Positions 1 to 7,029 of a DNA stretch of 13,085 nucleotides are shown one piece after another. The position numbers and the translations under genes are program-made. Below the pieces are notes generated by a model. The model ran no database searches and was not told the DNA's origin. It saw nothing but the letters and a program-made list of their open reading frames with translations. The number at the start of each line of letters is the position of its first letter. Within the stretch, counting starts at the first letter, position 1. This stretch comes from JAEDES01 sp964470055 (GTDB lineage: Bacteria; Bacillota_I; Bacilli_A; RF39; UBA660): assembly GCA_964470055.1 (NCBI GenBank), contig CAYXZZ010000039.1, positions 1 through 13,085 on the forward strand, read 5' to 3'.

Positions 1-46
1 GAAATCAAATTTTTAAACTTGAAATCTTTATGTTCAACATTATACG

Positions 47-55
47 TGGTATACT
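47..55 (+). promoter_or_regulatory. Extended -10 promoter for the RNA-modification operon
   Basis: TGG followed directly by TATACT (50-55) forms an extended -10 element. The only candidate -35 at normal spacing is TTTATG at 27-32, which is weak. Transcription would begin near 62, which falls after the upstream in-frame ATG at 30 and before the GTG at 84, so it supports the GTG as the start of the first gene. Identified by eye only. Confidence 0.45.
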
Positions 56-83
56 AGTTGCGAATATTGATGAGGTGATTAAT

Positions 84-956
84 GTGTTACTAGCCAGTGA
101 GTGGGAAGATTATGAAATAATTGATGCTTCTAACGGACAAAAACTTGAAAGATGGAAAGATATTTATTTACTTAGACCGGATCCTCAGATTGTTTGGAAT
201 AATGGAGATTTGTTAGAAAAGTATCATTCAATGATTGATGCTGTTTATTATAGAAGTAATAAAGGTGGAGGTCATTGGGAGAATTTAAAGAATATTCCTG
301 GGAGTTGGAATGTTAATTATAAGAATTTGACTTTTAATATTAAGCAGATGGGATTTAAACATACAGGACTTTTTCCGGAACAAGCAATTAACTGGGATTT
401 TATGATTAAAAAGATAAAGAAGGCTAATCGTCCAATTAAAGTTCTTAATTTATTTGCTTATACTGGAGGGGCTAGTGTTGCTTGTTTAAGCGCAGGTGCT
501 AGTGTTACTCATGTTGATAGTTCTAGAGGAATGGTTGATTGGTGTAAGGAAAATGTTAAGAGTAGTGGAATGGAAGATTATCCAATTCGTTATTTGGTTG
601 ATGATGTTGTGAAGTTTGTTCAAAGAGAAATTCGTCGTGGAAATAAATATGATGCGATTATTATGGATCCTCCTAGTTATGGTAGAGGGGCTAATGGAGA
701 AGTTTGGGATATTGAGAAAAATCTTAATTATTTAATTGAATTATGTTGTGAAATACTTAGTGATGAACCTTTATTCTTTTTAATTAATTCTTATACGACA
801 GGACTTTCTGCGACGGTACTTTCTAATATTTTGAGGATGACAGTTAATAGAAAATGTGAGGGTGTTGTTAGTTGTGGAGAAGTTGGTATTCCGATTAAGG
901 AGAATGATTTAGTATTACCTTGTGGTATTTATGGAAGATGGGAAAGTAATGAATAG
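84..956 (+). CDS. Class I SAM-dependent methyltransferase (RlmI/RlmK-like, COG1092 type)
   Basis: This 290-residue protein has the Rossmann-type SAM fold of the methyltransferases related to 23S rRNA (cytosine-C5) enzymes RlmI and RlmK. SAM-binding motif I is NLFAYTGGAS at 122-131, and the DPPSYGRG motif at 195-202 is the catalytic/target-base loop. The N-terminal block with LERW and RPDPQIVW (about 21-38) is typical of the short cytoplasmic members that lack a PUA domain. The start is placed at GTG 84 because AGGTGA at 73-78 lies five bases upstream, a promoter at 47-55 starts transcription after the ATG at 30, and the residues before it do not resemble the family. The stop overlaps the next gene, which encodes another RNA-modifying enzyme. 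Methylation of rRNA is likely; the exact base cannot be read from the sequence. Confidence 0.85.
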   Translation: MLLASEWEDYEIIDASNGQKLERWKDIYLLRPDPQIVWNNGDLLEKYHSMIDAVYYRSNKGGGHWENLKNIPGSWNVNYKNLTFNIKQMGFKHTGLFPEQAINWDFMIKKIKKANRPIKVLNLFAYTGGASVACLSAGASVTHVDSSRGMVDWCKENVKSSGMEDYPIRYLVDDVVKFVQREIRRGNKYDAIIMDPPSYGRGANGEVWDIEKNLNYLIELCCEILSDEPLFFLINSYTTGLSATVLSNILRMTVNRKCEGVVSCGEVGIPIKENDLVLPCGIYGRWESNE

Positions 957-1608
957 GCTTAATGTTTTATATGAAGATAATCATATTATTGTAGTAGAAA
1001 AGCCGGTTAATGTACTTAGTCAAGGTGATAGTACTTTGGATTTATCATTATTGGATATGATCAAGGAGTACGTAAAGGTTAAGTATAATAAGCCAGGGAA
1101 TGTTTATATTGGGCTTGTTCATAGATTAGATAGACCAGTTGGGGGAATAATGGTTTTTGCGAGAACTTCGAAAGCGGCTGCGAGATTGAGTAAACAAATA
1201 AGCGAATGTAGTTTTTCAAAAAAATATTATGCTGTTGTTAGAGGTAAAATGGAAAATGAGACTGGTACTTTGGTTGATTATTTGAAAAGACTTGATAATG
1301 GAAATACAGTGGTTTCTAAGGAGGGTAAGAAAGCGGTATTATCTTATAAGGTGATTGAATATAATAAGGATATAGATGCAAGTTTAGTGGATATTTCTTT
1401 GGAAACTGGTAGACATCATCAAATAAGAGTACAGTTTGCAAGTAGGAATCATGTGTTACTTGGTGATCAACGATATGGGAAACAAGATAAGACACAGATT
1501 GCTTTGTTTGCTTATGAGTTAGAATTTATCCATCCGGTCTCAAAAGAAAAAATGGTCTTTAGACTTAAACCGGAGAAAAATGGTCATTGGACAAAATTTA
1601 CAGTGTAA
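949..1608 (+). CDS. RluA-family RNA pseudouridine synthase
   Basis: This 219-residue enzyme converts uridine to pseudouridine in rRNA or tRNA. The diagnostic HRLDRPVGG motif carries the catalytic aspartate at residue 61 (codon at 1129), and GRHHQIRVQFA forms the second conserved block near the C terminus. The N terminus begins directly with LYEDNHIIVVEKP, so the S4 RNA-binding domain found in RluD-type proteins is absent and the protein is a single catalytic domain. ATG 949 is chosen because homology starts there. It overlaps the TAG of the methyltransferase gene, which implies translational coupling. A GTG or ATG further upstream (922, 931) would only add non-family residues. An intrinsic terminator at 1628-1654 closes this two-gene operon. 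The target uridine is unknown. Confidence 0.92.
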   Translation: MNRLNVLYEDNHIIVVEKPVNVLSQGDSTLDLSLLDMIKEYVKVKYNKPGNVYIGLVHRLDRPVGGIMVFARTSKAAARLSKQISECSFSKKYYAVVRGKMENETGTLVDYLKRLDNGNTVVSKEGKKAVLSYKVIEYNKDIDASLVDISLETGRHHQIRVQFASRNHVLLGDQRYGKQDKTQIALFAYELEFIHPVSKEKMVFRLKPEKNGHWTKFTV

Positions 1609-1627
1609 AGGAAATATATGTCAAATA

Positions 1628-1654
1628 AAATGTTTGCATTTGCAAACTTTTTTT
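1628..1654 (+). terminator. Intrinsic terminator after the pseudouridine synthase gene
   Basis: GTTTGC (1632-1637) pairs with GCAAAC (1642-1647) across an ATTT loop and is followed by seven T. An A-rich stretch precedes it. The right arm of the hairpin also contains the candidate -35 of the next promoter. Confidence 0.8.
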
Positions 1655-1668
1655 GTTATCATTATAAT
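1640..1668 (+). promoter_or_regulatory. Sigma-A-type promoter for the Val/Pro-rich membrane protein
   Basis: TTGCAA at 1640-1645 and TATAAT at 1663-1668 are separated by exactly 17 bases. The -35 lies inside the loop and right arm of the preceding terminator, so the two signals share DNA. The coding start at 1698 follows after AAGGAGT (1684-1690). Confidence 0.6.
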
Positions 1669-1697
1669 AGAATTAGAGAATAAAAGGAGTCGGTCTT

Positions 1698-2834
1698 ATG
1701 AATTTTAGTTTAGATTGGTTTTTAACAATCCCTGGTATGTTGATTACTGGTGGTGTAGTTTTACTGATTGTTGCATTGATTATTTTACTTGTGACATCTA
1801 GTAGAGCAAAGAAAGAAAAGAAAAATGAAGGAAATGTTGAACAACAAGTTGTTGATCCTAATGCAGGAGTAGTTACTGATGCGGCTAGTGTTGTTCCAAC
1901 AGTTGATGCAGTTGCAACGGTTCCAGTTATGGAAGCAACAGTACCGGTTGAATCAACAGTAGTTCAACCAGTAGCAGTAGAACAAGCAGTTGTTACTCCA
2001 GTTGCTGAGGTTATGCCGGCGGCAGTTGAGGCTGTAGTTGATACTGCACCTGTTACAATGGAAACACCTGTTAATCCAGTGGTTAGTCAACCGGTTGTAG
2101 AAGCACCAATGATGAATGAAACAGTAGTTACTGAGGCGATGGTTACCCCAGTTGAAGTTGCACCTATTGCTCCAGCAGTAGAAAATGTTGTTGTAGAACC
2201 AGTAGCGGTTGCACCAGTAATGGAAGAAACTCCTGTTGTTACAGAGGTTGCTCCTTTAGCACCAGCAGTAGAGGCAACACCTATAGTTACGGAGCCAGTT
2301 GTTGAAGCAACTCCAGTAGTTACTGATAATGTACCAGTTATGCCAGTAGTAGAAAATGTTGTAGTAGAGCCGGTTATGACGACTCCAGTTATAGATACAA
2401 CACCTGCAGTTACAGAAGTTGTAGCAGAACCAGTAGCAGTTACGCCTGTTATGCCAGTAGAAGAAACAGCGCCAGTTGCTCCTCAAGTTCAGCCAGTTAT
2501 TTATGGTGGTGCAAGTCCTGTTGTTCCTGCTGATATAAATTTAAATGAACAACCACATCAAATTTATGGTGGTGCTAATCCATTAGAAAATACACAACCA
2601 ATTCCAACAGTTGTTACTCCAACACCAGAAGTACAACCAATGGTTAGTCCAGAAGCAACAATGGTTACACCTGTAGTGGCTGAAGTTGCTCCACAAATTC
2701 CAGTAGTTACTGAGGTTGCACCTGTTGCGCCAGTTACTTCATTTCCAGAAGTAGCTCCAGTAACACCAGTTGCAAGTGTGGCTGAAGTTGCTCCAGTAGC
2801 ATCAGTAGCGGTAACACCTGTGGTTACTCAATAA
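1698..2834 (+). CDS. Single-pass membrane protein with a long Val/Pro/Glu/Ala-rich tail
   Basis: This 378-residue protein belongs to no family I recognise. Residues 11-33 form one hydrophobic helix, followed at once by the basic patch RAKKEKK (36-42). By the positive-inside rule this puts the N terminus outside and the long tail in the cytoplasm, a ZipA-like arrangement, although an outward stalk cannot be excluded. From residue 44 to the end the chain is built of V, P, A, E, T and M. It has no Lys, Arg, Cys or Trp, so it is strongly acidic and probably disordered. A 26-residue unit occurs at 159-184 and again at 216-241. Two copies of the short motif IYGGA(S/N)P (268-274 and 289-295) interrupt the low-complexity sequence. 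The gene has its own promoter and is closed by the UUCG terminator at 2842. The start follows a good AAGGAGT site. Confidence 0.85.
   Translation: MNFSLDWFLTIPGMLITGGVVLLIVALIILLVTSSRAKKEKKNEGNVEQQVVDPNAGVVTDAASVVPTVDAVATVPVMEATVPVESTVVQPVAVEQAVVTPVAEVMPAAVEAVVDTAPVTMETPVNPVVSQPVVEAPMMNETVVTEAMVTPVEVAPIAPAVENVVVEPVAVAPVMEETPVVTEVAPLAPAVEATPIVTEPVVEATPVVTDNVPVMPVVENVVVEPVMTTPVIDTTPAVTEVVAEPVAVTPVMPVEETAPVAPQVQPVIYGGASPVVPADINLNEQPHQIYGGANPLENTQPIPTVVTPTPEVQPMVSPEATMVTPVVAEVAPQIPVVTEVAPVAPVTSFPEVAPVTPVASVAEVAPVASVAVTPVVTQ
2172..2420 (+). repeat. Imperfect direct repeats inside the Val/Pro-rich tail
   Basis: Two 78-base units (2172-2249 and 2343-2420) encode related 26-residue blocks that share the core VENVVVEPV and the ending VTEV. 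They differ at many bases. Shorter P-V-x-E/T periodicities fill the DNA between and around them. The pattern suggests tail growth by tandem duplication followed by drift. Confidence 0.6.
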
Positions 2835-2841
2835 GTTGAAG

Positions 2842-2864
2842 AAAAAGGCTTCGGCTTTTTTTTT
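2842..2864 (+). terminator. Intrinsic terminator with a UUCG tetraloop
   Basis: AAAAAGGC (2842-2849) pairs with GCTTTTTT (2854-2861), with one G-U pair, around a canonical C(UUCG)G tetraloop. Nine T (2856-2864) form the tract. It ends the single-gene unit. Confidence 0.88.
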
Positions 2865-2902
2865 GCGAGGAAATAAAATATGTTTTGTTTATTAAATATT
2901 GA

Positions 2903-2911
2903 TGATATAAT
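2903..2911 (+). promoter_or_regulatory. Extended -10 promoter for the glycosyltransferase operon
   Basis: TGA followed directly by TATAAT (2906-2911). The -35 is poor (TTTTGT at 2883-2888, spacer 17). The coding start at 2929 is only 18 bases downstream of the -10, so the leader would be very short, with AGGTGG (2918-2923) near its 5' end. Confidence 0.55.
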
Positions 2912-2928
2912 GAAATTAGGTGGTATGT

Positions 2929-4062
2929 ATGAAAAAAGTGTCTATTTTGTCTTTACATTTAGGATACGGTGGAATTGAAAAGTCAGTGGCGGCTCTAGCA
3001 AATATGCTTTGTGAAAAGTACGATGTAGAAATTGCTTGTACATATAAATTATTCGAGGAATCTGTTTTTCCAATTGATAAGAAAGTAAAAATAAAGTATT
3101 TGACAGATGTGAAGCCTAATAAAGAAAAACTTAAGTCGGCACTTAAAGCTAAAAATCTAGTTAAGATATTTAAAGAGGGCTTTTATGCGTTGAAAGTGTT
3201 AAGACAACGTAAAAAAACAATGATTAATTATATTAAAACTTGTGATAGTGATGTGGTGATTGCGACTAGAGATATTTTTGATGAATGGTTAGGTGAATAT
3301 GGAAAAGAGAATATTTTAAAGATAGGTTGGGAACATAATCATTATCATAATGACTTTAAGTATGCGGCAAATATTACGAGATGTAATAAAAAACTTGATT
3401 ATTTAGTTTTAGTTTCGAAGTCGTTACAAGAGTTTTATAGTAAAGAGTTAATGAATGCTAGATGTGAATGTATTTATATACCAAATGTTATTGATAAGAT
3501 ACCTGGGAAAAGTGCTTTACTTAATAATAAAAGATTAATTTCAGTTGGAAGACTTAGTCCAGAAAAAGGATTTATGGATTTATTGAAGATGTATGTTATT
3601 TTACATAAAGATTATCCAGAGTGGAAATTAGATATTATTGGTGATGGAGTAGAGAAGGAAAGGTTAGCACAATTTATAAAAGAACATGGGTTAGAAGAAG
3701 CAGTTACTTTACATGGTTTTAGAGATAAAGAATATATCGATAAAATGTTACATGAGGCATCGATTTATTTACTTACTTCTTTTACAGAATCATTTGGTAT
3801 TGTACTTATTGAGGCAATGTCACATGGTGTTCCTTGTATTGCTTTTAATTCAGCAGAGGGCGCAAGAGAATTGATTCAAAGTGGAAAAAATGGTTATCTA
3901 ATTAAAAATAGAAGTTATACAGCCTTTTTGAAAAAAGTTAAAGATTTAATTAATAGTAAAGAAGATAGAAAAAAAATAGGGAAAGTTTCACGAGAAGGGG
4001 TAAAACAGTATACTTGTGAAGTGGTTAGTGAACAGTGGTTTGATTTGATAGAAAAGAGTTGA
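2929..4062 (+). CDS. GT4-family glycosyltransferase (group 1, GT-B fold)
   Basis: This 377-residue cytoplasmic retaining glycosyltransferase is likely to add a sugar to a lipid-linked glycan. The N-terminal acceptor half opens with LSLHLGYGGIEKS (8-19), where GGIEKS is the usual group-1 signature. The C-terminal donor half has VGRLSPEKG (206-214), the phosphate-binding Arg and Lys. The E-x7-E signature runs from E287 to E295 (ESFGIVLIE), followed by GVPCIAF (300-306). The start is ATG 2929, because AGGTGG is five bases upstream; an in-frame GTG at 2920 would lie on that ribosome site. It is the first gene of a four-gene operon whose other members are a split Alg14/Alg13-type enzyme and a GtrA/GtrB-type pair. 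Donor and acceptor cannot be told. Confidence 0.9.
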   Translation: MKKVSILSLHLGYGGIEKSVAALANMLCEKYDVEIACTYKLFEESVFPIDKKVKIKYLTDVKPNKEKLKSALKAKNLVKIFKEGFYALKVLRQRKKTMINYIKTCDSDVVIATRDIFDEWLGEYGKENILKIGWEHNHYHNDFKYAANITRCNKKLDYLVLVSKSLQEFYSKELMNARCECIYIPNVIDKIPGKSALLNNKRLISVGRLSPEKGFMDLLKMYVILHKDYPEWKLDIIGDGVEKERLAQFIKEHGLEEAVTLHGFRDKEYIDKMLHEASIYLLTSFTESFGIVLIEAMSHGVPCIAFNSAEGARELIQSGKNGYLIKNRSYTAFLKKVKDLINSKEDRKKIGKVSREGVKQYTCEVVSEQWFDLIEKS

Positions 4063-4066
4063 AAAT

Positions 4067-4543
4067 ATGGAAAAGAAAAAGATATTATTTATTTCTTCAA
4101 CTGGTGGACATCTTACAGAGATGATGCAGTTAAAAGATATGTTTGATAGATGTGATTATCATATTATTACTGAAAAGACAAAATCTAATTTAAATTTAAA
4201 AGAAAAATATAAAAATAAGATTAATTACTTAGTTTTTGGGACAAAGGATCATATGTTGACTTATCCATTTAAACTTTTGTATAACTGTTTTAAGAGTTTA
4301 TTTTTATATATTAAAATTCATCCAGATTATATTATTACAACAGGAGCACATACGGCAGGTCCTATGTGTTGTATTGGGAAAATATTTGGAAGTAGAATTA
4401 TTTATATTGAGTCTTTTGCGAATATAACTACGAAAACAATTACGGGAAAATGTCTTTATCCAATTGCGGATAAGTTTATTGTGCAATGGGAGAGTATGAA
4501 AAAATTATACCCTGATGCAGATTTTGGGGGGTGGATTTTCTAA
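4067..4543 (+). CDS. PssD/CpsF/Alg14-like glycosyltransferase subunit
   Basis: This 158-residue protein matches the N-terminal half of the split GT28-type glycosyltransferases (PssD, Cps14F, eukaryotic Alg14). In that family this half binds the membrane and recruits the catalytic partner, which is encoded by the next gene. SSTGGHLTEMMQL (10-22) is the family's N-terminal glycine motif, and TGAHTAGP (about 91-98) corresponds to the TGAGVAVP-like loop. The C terminus ends in the family's usual GGWIF-type tail. The gene begins four bases after the GT4 gene, and its TAA overlaps the ATG of its partner as TAATG, so the two subunits are probably made by coupled translation. The length is normal for the family. 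Confidence 0.88.
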   Translation: MEKKKILFISSTGGHLTEMMQLKDMFDRCDYHIITEKTKSNLNLKEKYKNKINYLVFGTKDHMLTYPFKLLYNCFKSLFLYIKIHPDYIITTGAHTAGPMCCIGKIFGSRIIYIESFANITTKTITGKCLYPIADKFIVQWESMKKLYPDADFGGWIF

Positions 4544-5421
4544 TGATTTTAGTTACGTTAGGTACACAAGATAAGGAATTTAAAAGATTACTTGAAGCAA
4601 TAGATAGAGAAATTGAAAAGGGTACTATTAAAGAAAAAGTAGTAGTTCAAGCAGGACATACAAAATATAGTTCTGATCGAATGGAAATAATTGATTTTGT
4701 TTCAACAGATGAATTTGAAAAATTAATGGAAAAGTCTAGTTTAGTAATTACACATGGTGGGGCTGGATCAATTCTTAGTGCGATTAAAAAGAATAAACCA
4801 GTTATTGCGGCGGCAAGATTAAAGAAATTTAAAGAACATACTAATGATCATCAAAAACAAATTATTGAGGAATTTACTAAACAAGGTTATATTTTGGAAC
4901 TTAGAGATTTTAATAAAATTGGAAAGATGATCGAGAAAGCAAAAAGTTTTAAAGCAAAGAAATTTAAAAGTAATACAGCAAATATGATTAATTTAATTGA
5001 AGATTATATTGAAGAAGATAATCATATTTCTTGGTTTAATAAATATCGAGAGGTACTTTTATATTTATTTTTTGGAGCATTAACGGTACTTGTCAATATG
5101 TTAACATTTTTTATACTTAGAAGTGTTAGTGTAGGCGTTTATGTAAGTAATATTATTGCATGGGTTATGGCAGTGTTATTTGCTTTTATTACAAATAAGC
5201 TATTTGTATTTGAAAGTCGTGGTAAAGGTAAAAAAGAGACTACTAAAGAGATGATTTTATTCTTTGGATATAGAATTGTTTCATTAGGATTTGATATGGG
5301 AAGTTTATATTTACTTCTTGATGTATTAAATAGTGGTGAAGTTTTGGCAAAGATTGTTTCTAATATTTTAGTAATTATTTTAAATTATGTTTTTAGTAAA
5401 TTATTTGTATTTAAGAAGTAG
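4543..5421 (+). CDS. PssE/Alg13-like glycosyltransferase subunit fused to a GtrA-like membrane domain
   Basis: This is a 292-residue fusion. Residues 1-155 form the catalytic, nucleotide-sugar-binding half of a split GT28 enzyme (PssE/Cps14G/Alg13). It shows MILVTLGTQD at the start, THGGAGSI (70-77) as the donor-binding glycine loop and HTNDHQ (99-104). Residues 165-292 form a GtrA-type domain with four membrane helices (about 171-193, 199-221, 236-259, 267-288) and the paired family motif NKLFVF (218-223) and SKLFVF (285-290). GtrA proteins are thought to flip polyprenyl-phosphate-linked sugars. Stand-alone PssE is about 160 residues and stand-alone GtrA about 130, so both domains look complete. 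ATG 4543 is taken over the in-frame ATG 4531 because homology starts there, it overlaps the previous stop, and GGGGGGTGG lies upstream. The next gene is the GtrB-like partner. Confidence 0.9.
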   Translation: MILVTLGTQDKEFKRLLEAIDREIEKGTIKEKVVVQAGHTKYSSDRMEIIDFVSTDEFEKLMEKSSLVITHGGAGSILSAIKKNKPVIAAARLKKFKEHTNDHQKQIIEEFTKQGYILELRDFNKIGKMIEKAKSFKAKKFKSNTANMINLIEDYIEEDNHISWFNKYREVLLYLFFGALTVLVNMLTFFILRSVSVGVYVSNIIAWVMAVLFAFITNKLFVFESRGKGKKETTKEMILFFGYRIVSLGFDMGSLYLLLDVLNSGEVLAKIVSNILVIILNYVFSKLFVFKK

Positions 5422-5430
5422 GTGGAAGTA

Positions 5431-6372
5431 GTGGCTAAAGAAAAAATTTCAGTTGTGGTACCTTGTTATAATGAAGAAGAAGCAGTGCCAGTATTTTATG
5501 AAGAGTTAGTTAGAGTTTCTAAGGAAATGAAAGAAGTAGATTTTGAGATTTTGTTTATAAATGATGGGAGTAGAGATAAAACTTTACAAATACTTAGAGA
5601 TTTAGCAAAGAAAGATAAACGTGTGAGATATATTTCTTTTTCTAGGAATTTTGGAAAGGAAGCAGGTATGTATGCAGGACTTTCTAATGCGACAGGAGAC
5701 TATGTGGCGATAATGGATGCGGATATGCAAGATCCACCAGAGATGCTTAAGGAAATGTATAGAAGTATTACTGAAGATGGGTATGATTGTGTTGCATTAT
5801 ATACTAGTAGTCATGATGATTATGGATTAGTAAGAAAGTTTTTTACGAAATGTTGGTATAAACTGATTGGAACAATTTCTTCTATTAAACAAGTACCTGG
5901 CGCAAGAGATTTTCGGTTGATGAAGCGAAGAATGGTAGATGCTATTGTTGATATGGGAGAATACAATCGTTATACTAAGGGGATTTTTGGTTTTGTAGGT
6001 TTTGATACGAGATGGATTGATTATAAGACACCTAATAGAGTGGCTGGAAAAAGTAAGTTTAATTTCATAAAGTTATTTAAATATGCAATGGAAGGAATTG
6101 TGGCATTTTCGACTACTCCTTTAGTAATATCTGCATTTATTGGAATTATTTGTTGTTTGGTTGCTTTACTTACGATTATCTTTATTATAGTTAGAACTTT
6201 GATATATGGTGATCCTGTTAGTGGATGGCCATCACTTGCTTGTATTGTGATATTTATGGGTGGAGTACAATTGTTTTTTTTAGGAATAATGGGAATGTAT
6301 CTTTCTAAGACTTATTTAGAAGTAAAAAGAAGACCTATTTATATTACTAAGGAATCAGAGAAGGACTTATAG
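5431..6372 (+). CDS. GtrB/DPM1-like polyprenyl-phosphate glycosyltransferase (GT2)
   Basis: This 313-residue GT2 enzyme is predicted to move a hexose from a UDP- or GDP-sugar to polyprenyl phosphate on the inner face of the membrane. The motifs are VVVPCYNEEEA (8-18), INDGSRDKT (43-51), SRNFGKEAGMYAG (71-83) and the metal/donor site MDADMQDPPE (95-104, DAD 96-98). Two C-terminal membrane helices lie at about 230-254 and 267-291, followed by a conserved basic KRRPIY tail, as in GtrB and YkcC-type proteins. GTG 5431 is chosen because AGGTGG straddles the preceding stop at suitable spacing; GTG 5422, abutting the stop, is the alternative. It pairs functionally with the GtrA domain encoded just upstream and ends the operon at the terminator at 6373. 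Confidence 0.9.
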   Translation: MAKEKISVVVPCYNEEEAVPVFYEELVRVSKEMKEVDFEILFINDGSRDKTLQILRDLAKKDKRVRYISFSRNFGKEAGMYAGLSNATGDYVAIMDADMQDPPEMLKEMYRSITEDGYDCVALYTSSHDDYGLVRKFFTKCWYKLIGTISSIKQVPGARDFRLMKRRMVDAIVDMGEYNRYTKGIFGFVGFDTRWIDYKTPNRVAGKSKFNFIKLFKYAMEGIVAFSTTPLVISAFIGIICCLVALLTIIFIIVRTLIYGDPVSGWPSLACIVIFMGGVQLFFLGIMGMYLSKTYLEVKRRPIYITKESEKDL

Positions 6373-6401
6373 AATATCTATTAAATATAGATATTTTTTT
6401 T
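6373..6401 (+). terminator. Intrinsic terminator after the glycosyltransferase operon
   Basis: AATATCTAT (6373-6381) and ATAGATATT (6387-6395) form a perfect nine-pair stem with a five-base loop, followed by eight T. It begins directly after the stop codon. Confidence 0.85.
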
Positions 6402-6410
6402 GACTAAGGG

Positions 6411-6439
6411 TATACAAATGTCGAAAATTTTGATAAAAT
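6411..6439 (+). promoter_or_regulatory. Extended -10 promoter for the surface-enzyme operon
   Basis: TGA followed directly by TAAAAT (6434-6439) is an extended -10. TATACA at 6411-6416 is a partial -35 at 17-base spacing. The first start codon is at 6459, preceded by AGGGTGA (6447-6453). Confidence 0.5.
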
Positions 6440-6458
6440 GCAGTTTAGGGTGATGTAG

Positions 6459-7028
6459 ATGAGAGCGAGAAAATTTGGAGTTTTTTTATTAACGATTAGT
6501 ATAGTAATGATTATTTCAGGAACTGTTTGTGCATTTGTAGTGTCTTTGAAGCAAGATCAAGAAAAAACACAGGCTAGGATGTTAGTGGTTCAAGATGAGT
6601 TTGAGGCTTTTAATGAGTCTGTTACTGCATTCGAATTGGAAAGAGATACTTTATATACAGAGTCTTTAGGAAATTTATATTATGATAGTTTATCAACTGA
6701 TGATGTTACTTTGAAAACTAAGTTTAGTAATTATGAAAGTATTGTTGATGGGATTGTGAAGAAAGTTAATACAATGGATGATTTGTGTACAGATGTTTAT
6801 TATCCTGATAGTACTGTTAATAGTAAATGTAGTGATTATAAGTTAATTTATGAGCAGGTAATTAATTATTTTGTAGAGGATGTTAAGTTGTATAATAATA
6901 CGATTAAAACTTTTAATGAACAACAAGTTGCGGCAGGAAGTACTTATGCATTAATTGAGTATAAAACTGATAAAAAGTATGTAGACTATAATAAAGATGG
7001 AGTATATGAAGGAAAAGAAGTGGAGTAA
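6459..7028 (+). CDS. Membrane-anchored helical protein with a C-terminal EF-hand-like loop, function unknown
   Basis: I do not recognise this 189-residue protein. Residues 6-29 form one uncleaved membrane helix after the basic start MRARK, so the rest should face outward. Residues 31-155 look mainly helical, rich in Glu, Lys, Asn and Tyr with heptad-like spacing. Cys110 and Cys124 could form a disulfide around a 13-residue loop. Near the C terminus, residues 176-187 read DYNKDGVYEGKE. This has Asp at 1, Asn at 3, Asp at 5, Gly at 6 and Glu at 12, matching a calcium-binding EF-hand loop except for Tyr at position 8. No second loop or dockerin repeat is present. The stop lies one base before the proposed ATG of the phosphodiester glycosidase gene, so the two products may act together. 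The start has a good AGGGTGA site. Confidence 0.8.
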   Translation: MRARKFGVFLLTISIVMIISGTVCAFVVSLKQDQEKTQARMLVVQDEFEAFNESVTAFELERDTLYTESLGNLYYDSLSTDDVTLKTKFSNYESIVDGIVKKVNTMDDLCTDVYYPDSTVNSKCSDYKLIYEQVINYFVEDVKLYNNTIKTFNEQQVAAGSTYALIEYKTDKKYVDYNKDGVYEGKEVE

Positions 7029-7029
7029 G

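Noticed and set aside
30..83. ATG 30 as the start of the methyltransferase
   Set aside because: It has no ribosome site, the candidate promoter -10 lies downstream of it, and GTG 84 has a well-spaced AGGTGA with family-like sequence from that point.
1609..1697. Riboswitch or leader RNA upstream of the Val/Pro-rich gene
   Set aside because: The 89 bases are fully explained by a terminator, a promoter and a ribosome site.
2172..2420. CRISPR or minisatellite
   Set aside because: The repeats are imperfect, in frame with a protein and lack regular spacers.
2256..2486. Minus-strand ORF opposite the Val/Pro-rich tail
   Set aside because: It arises from the repetitive codons of the + strand gene, has a Cys/Tyr/Asn/Trp-rich product typical of antisense reading, and no ribosome site.
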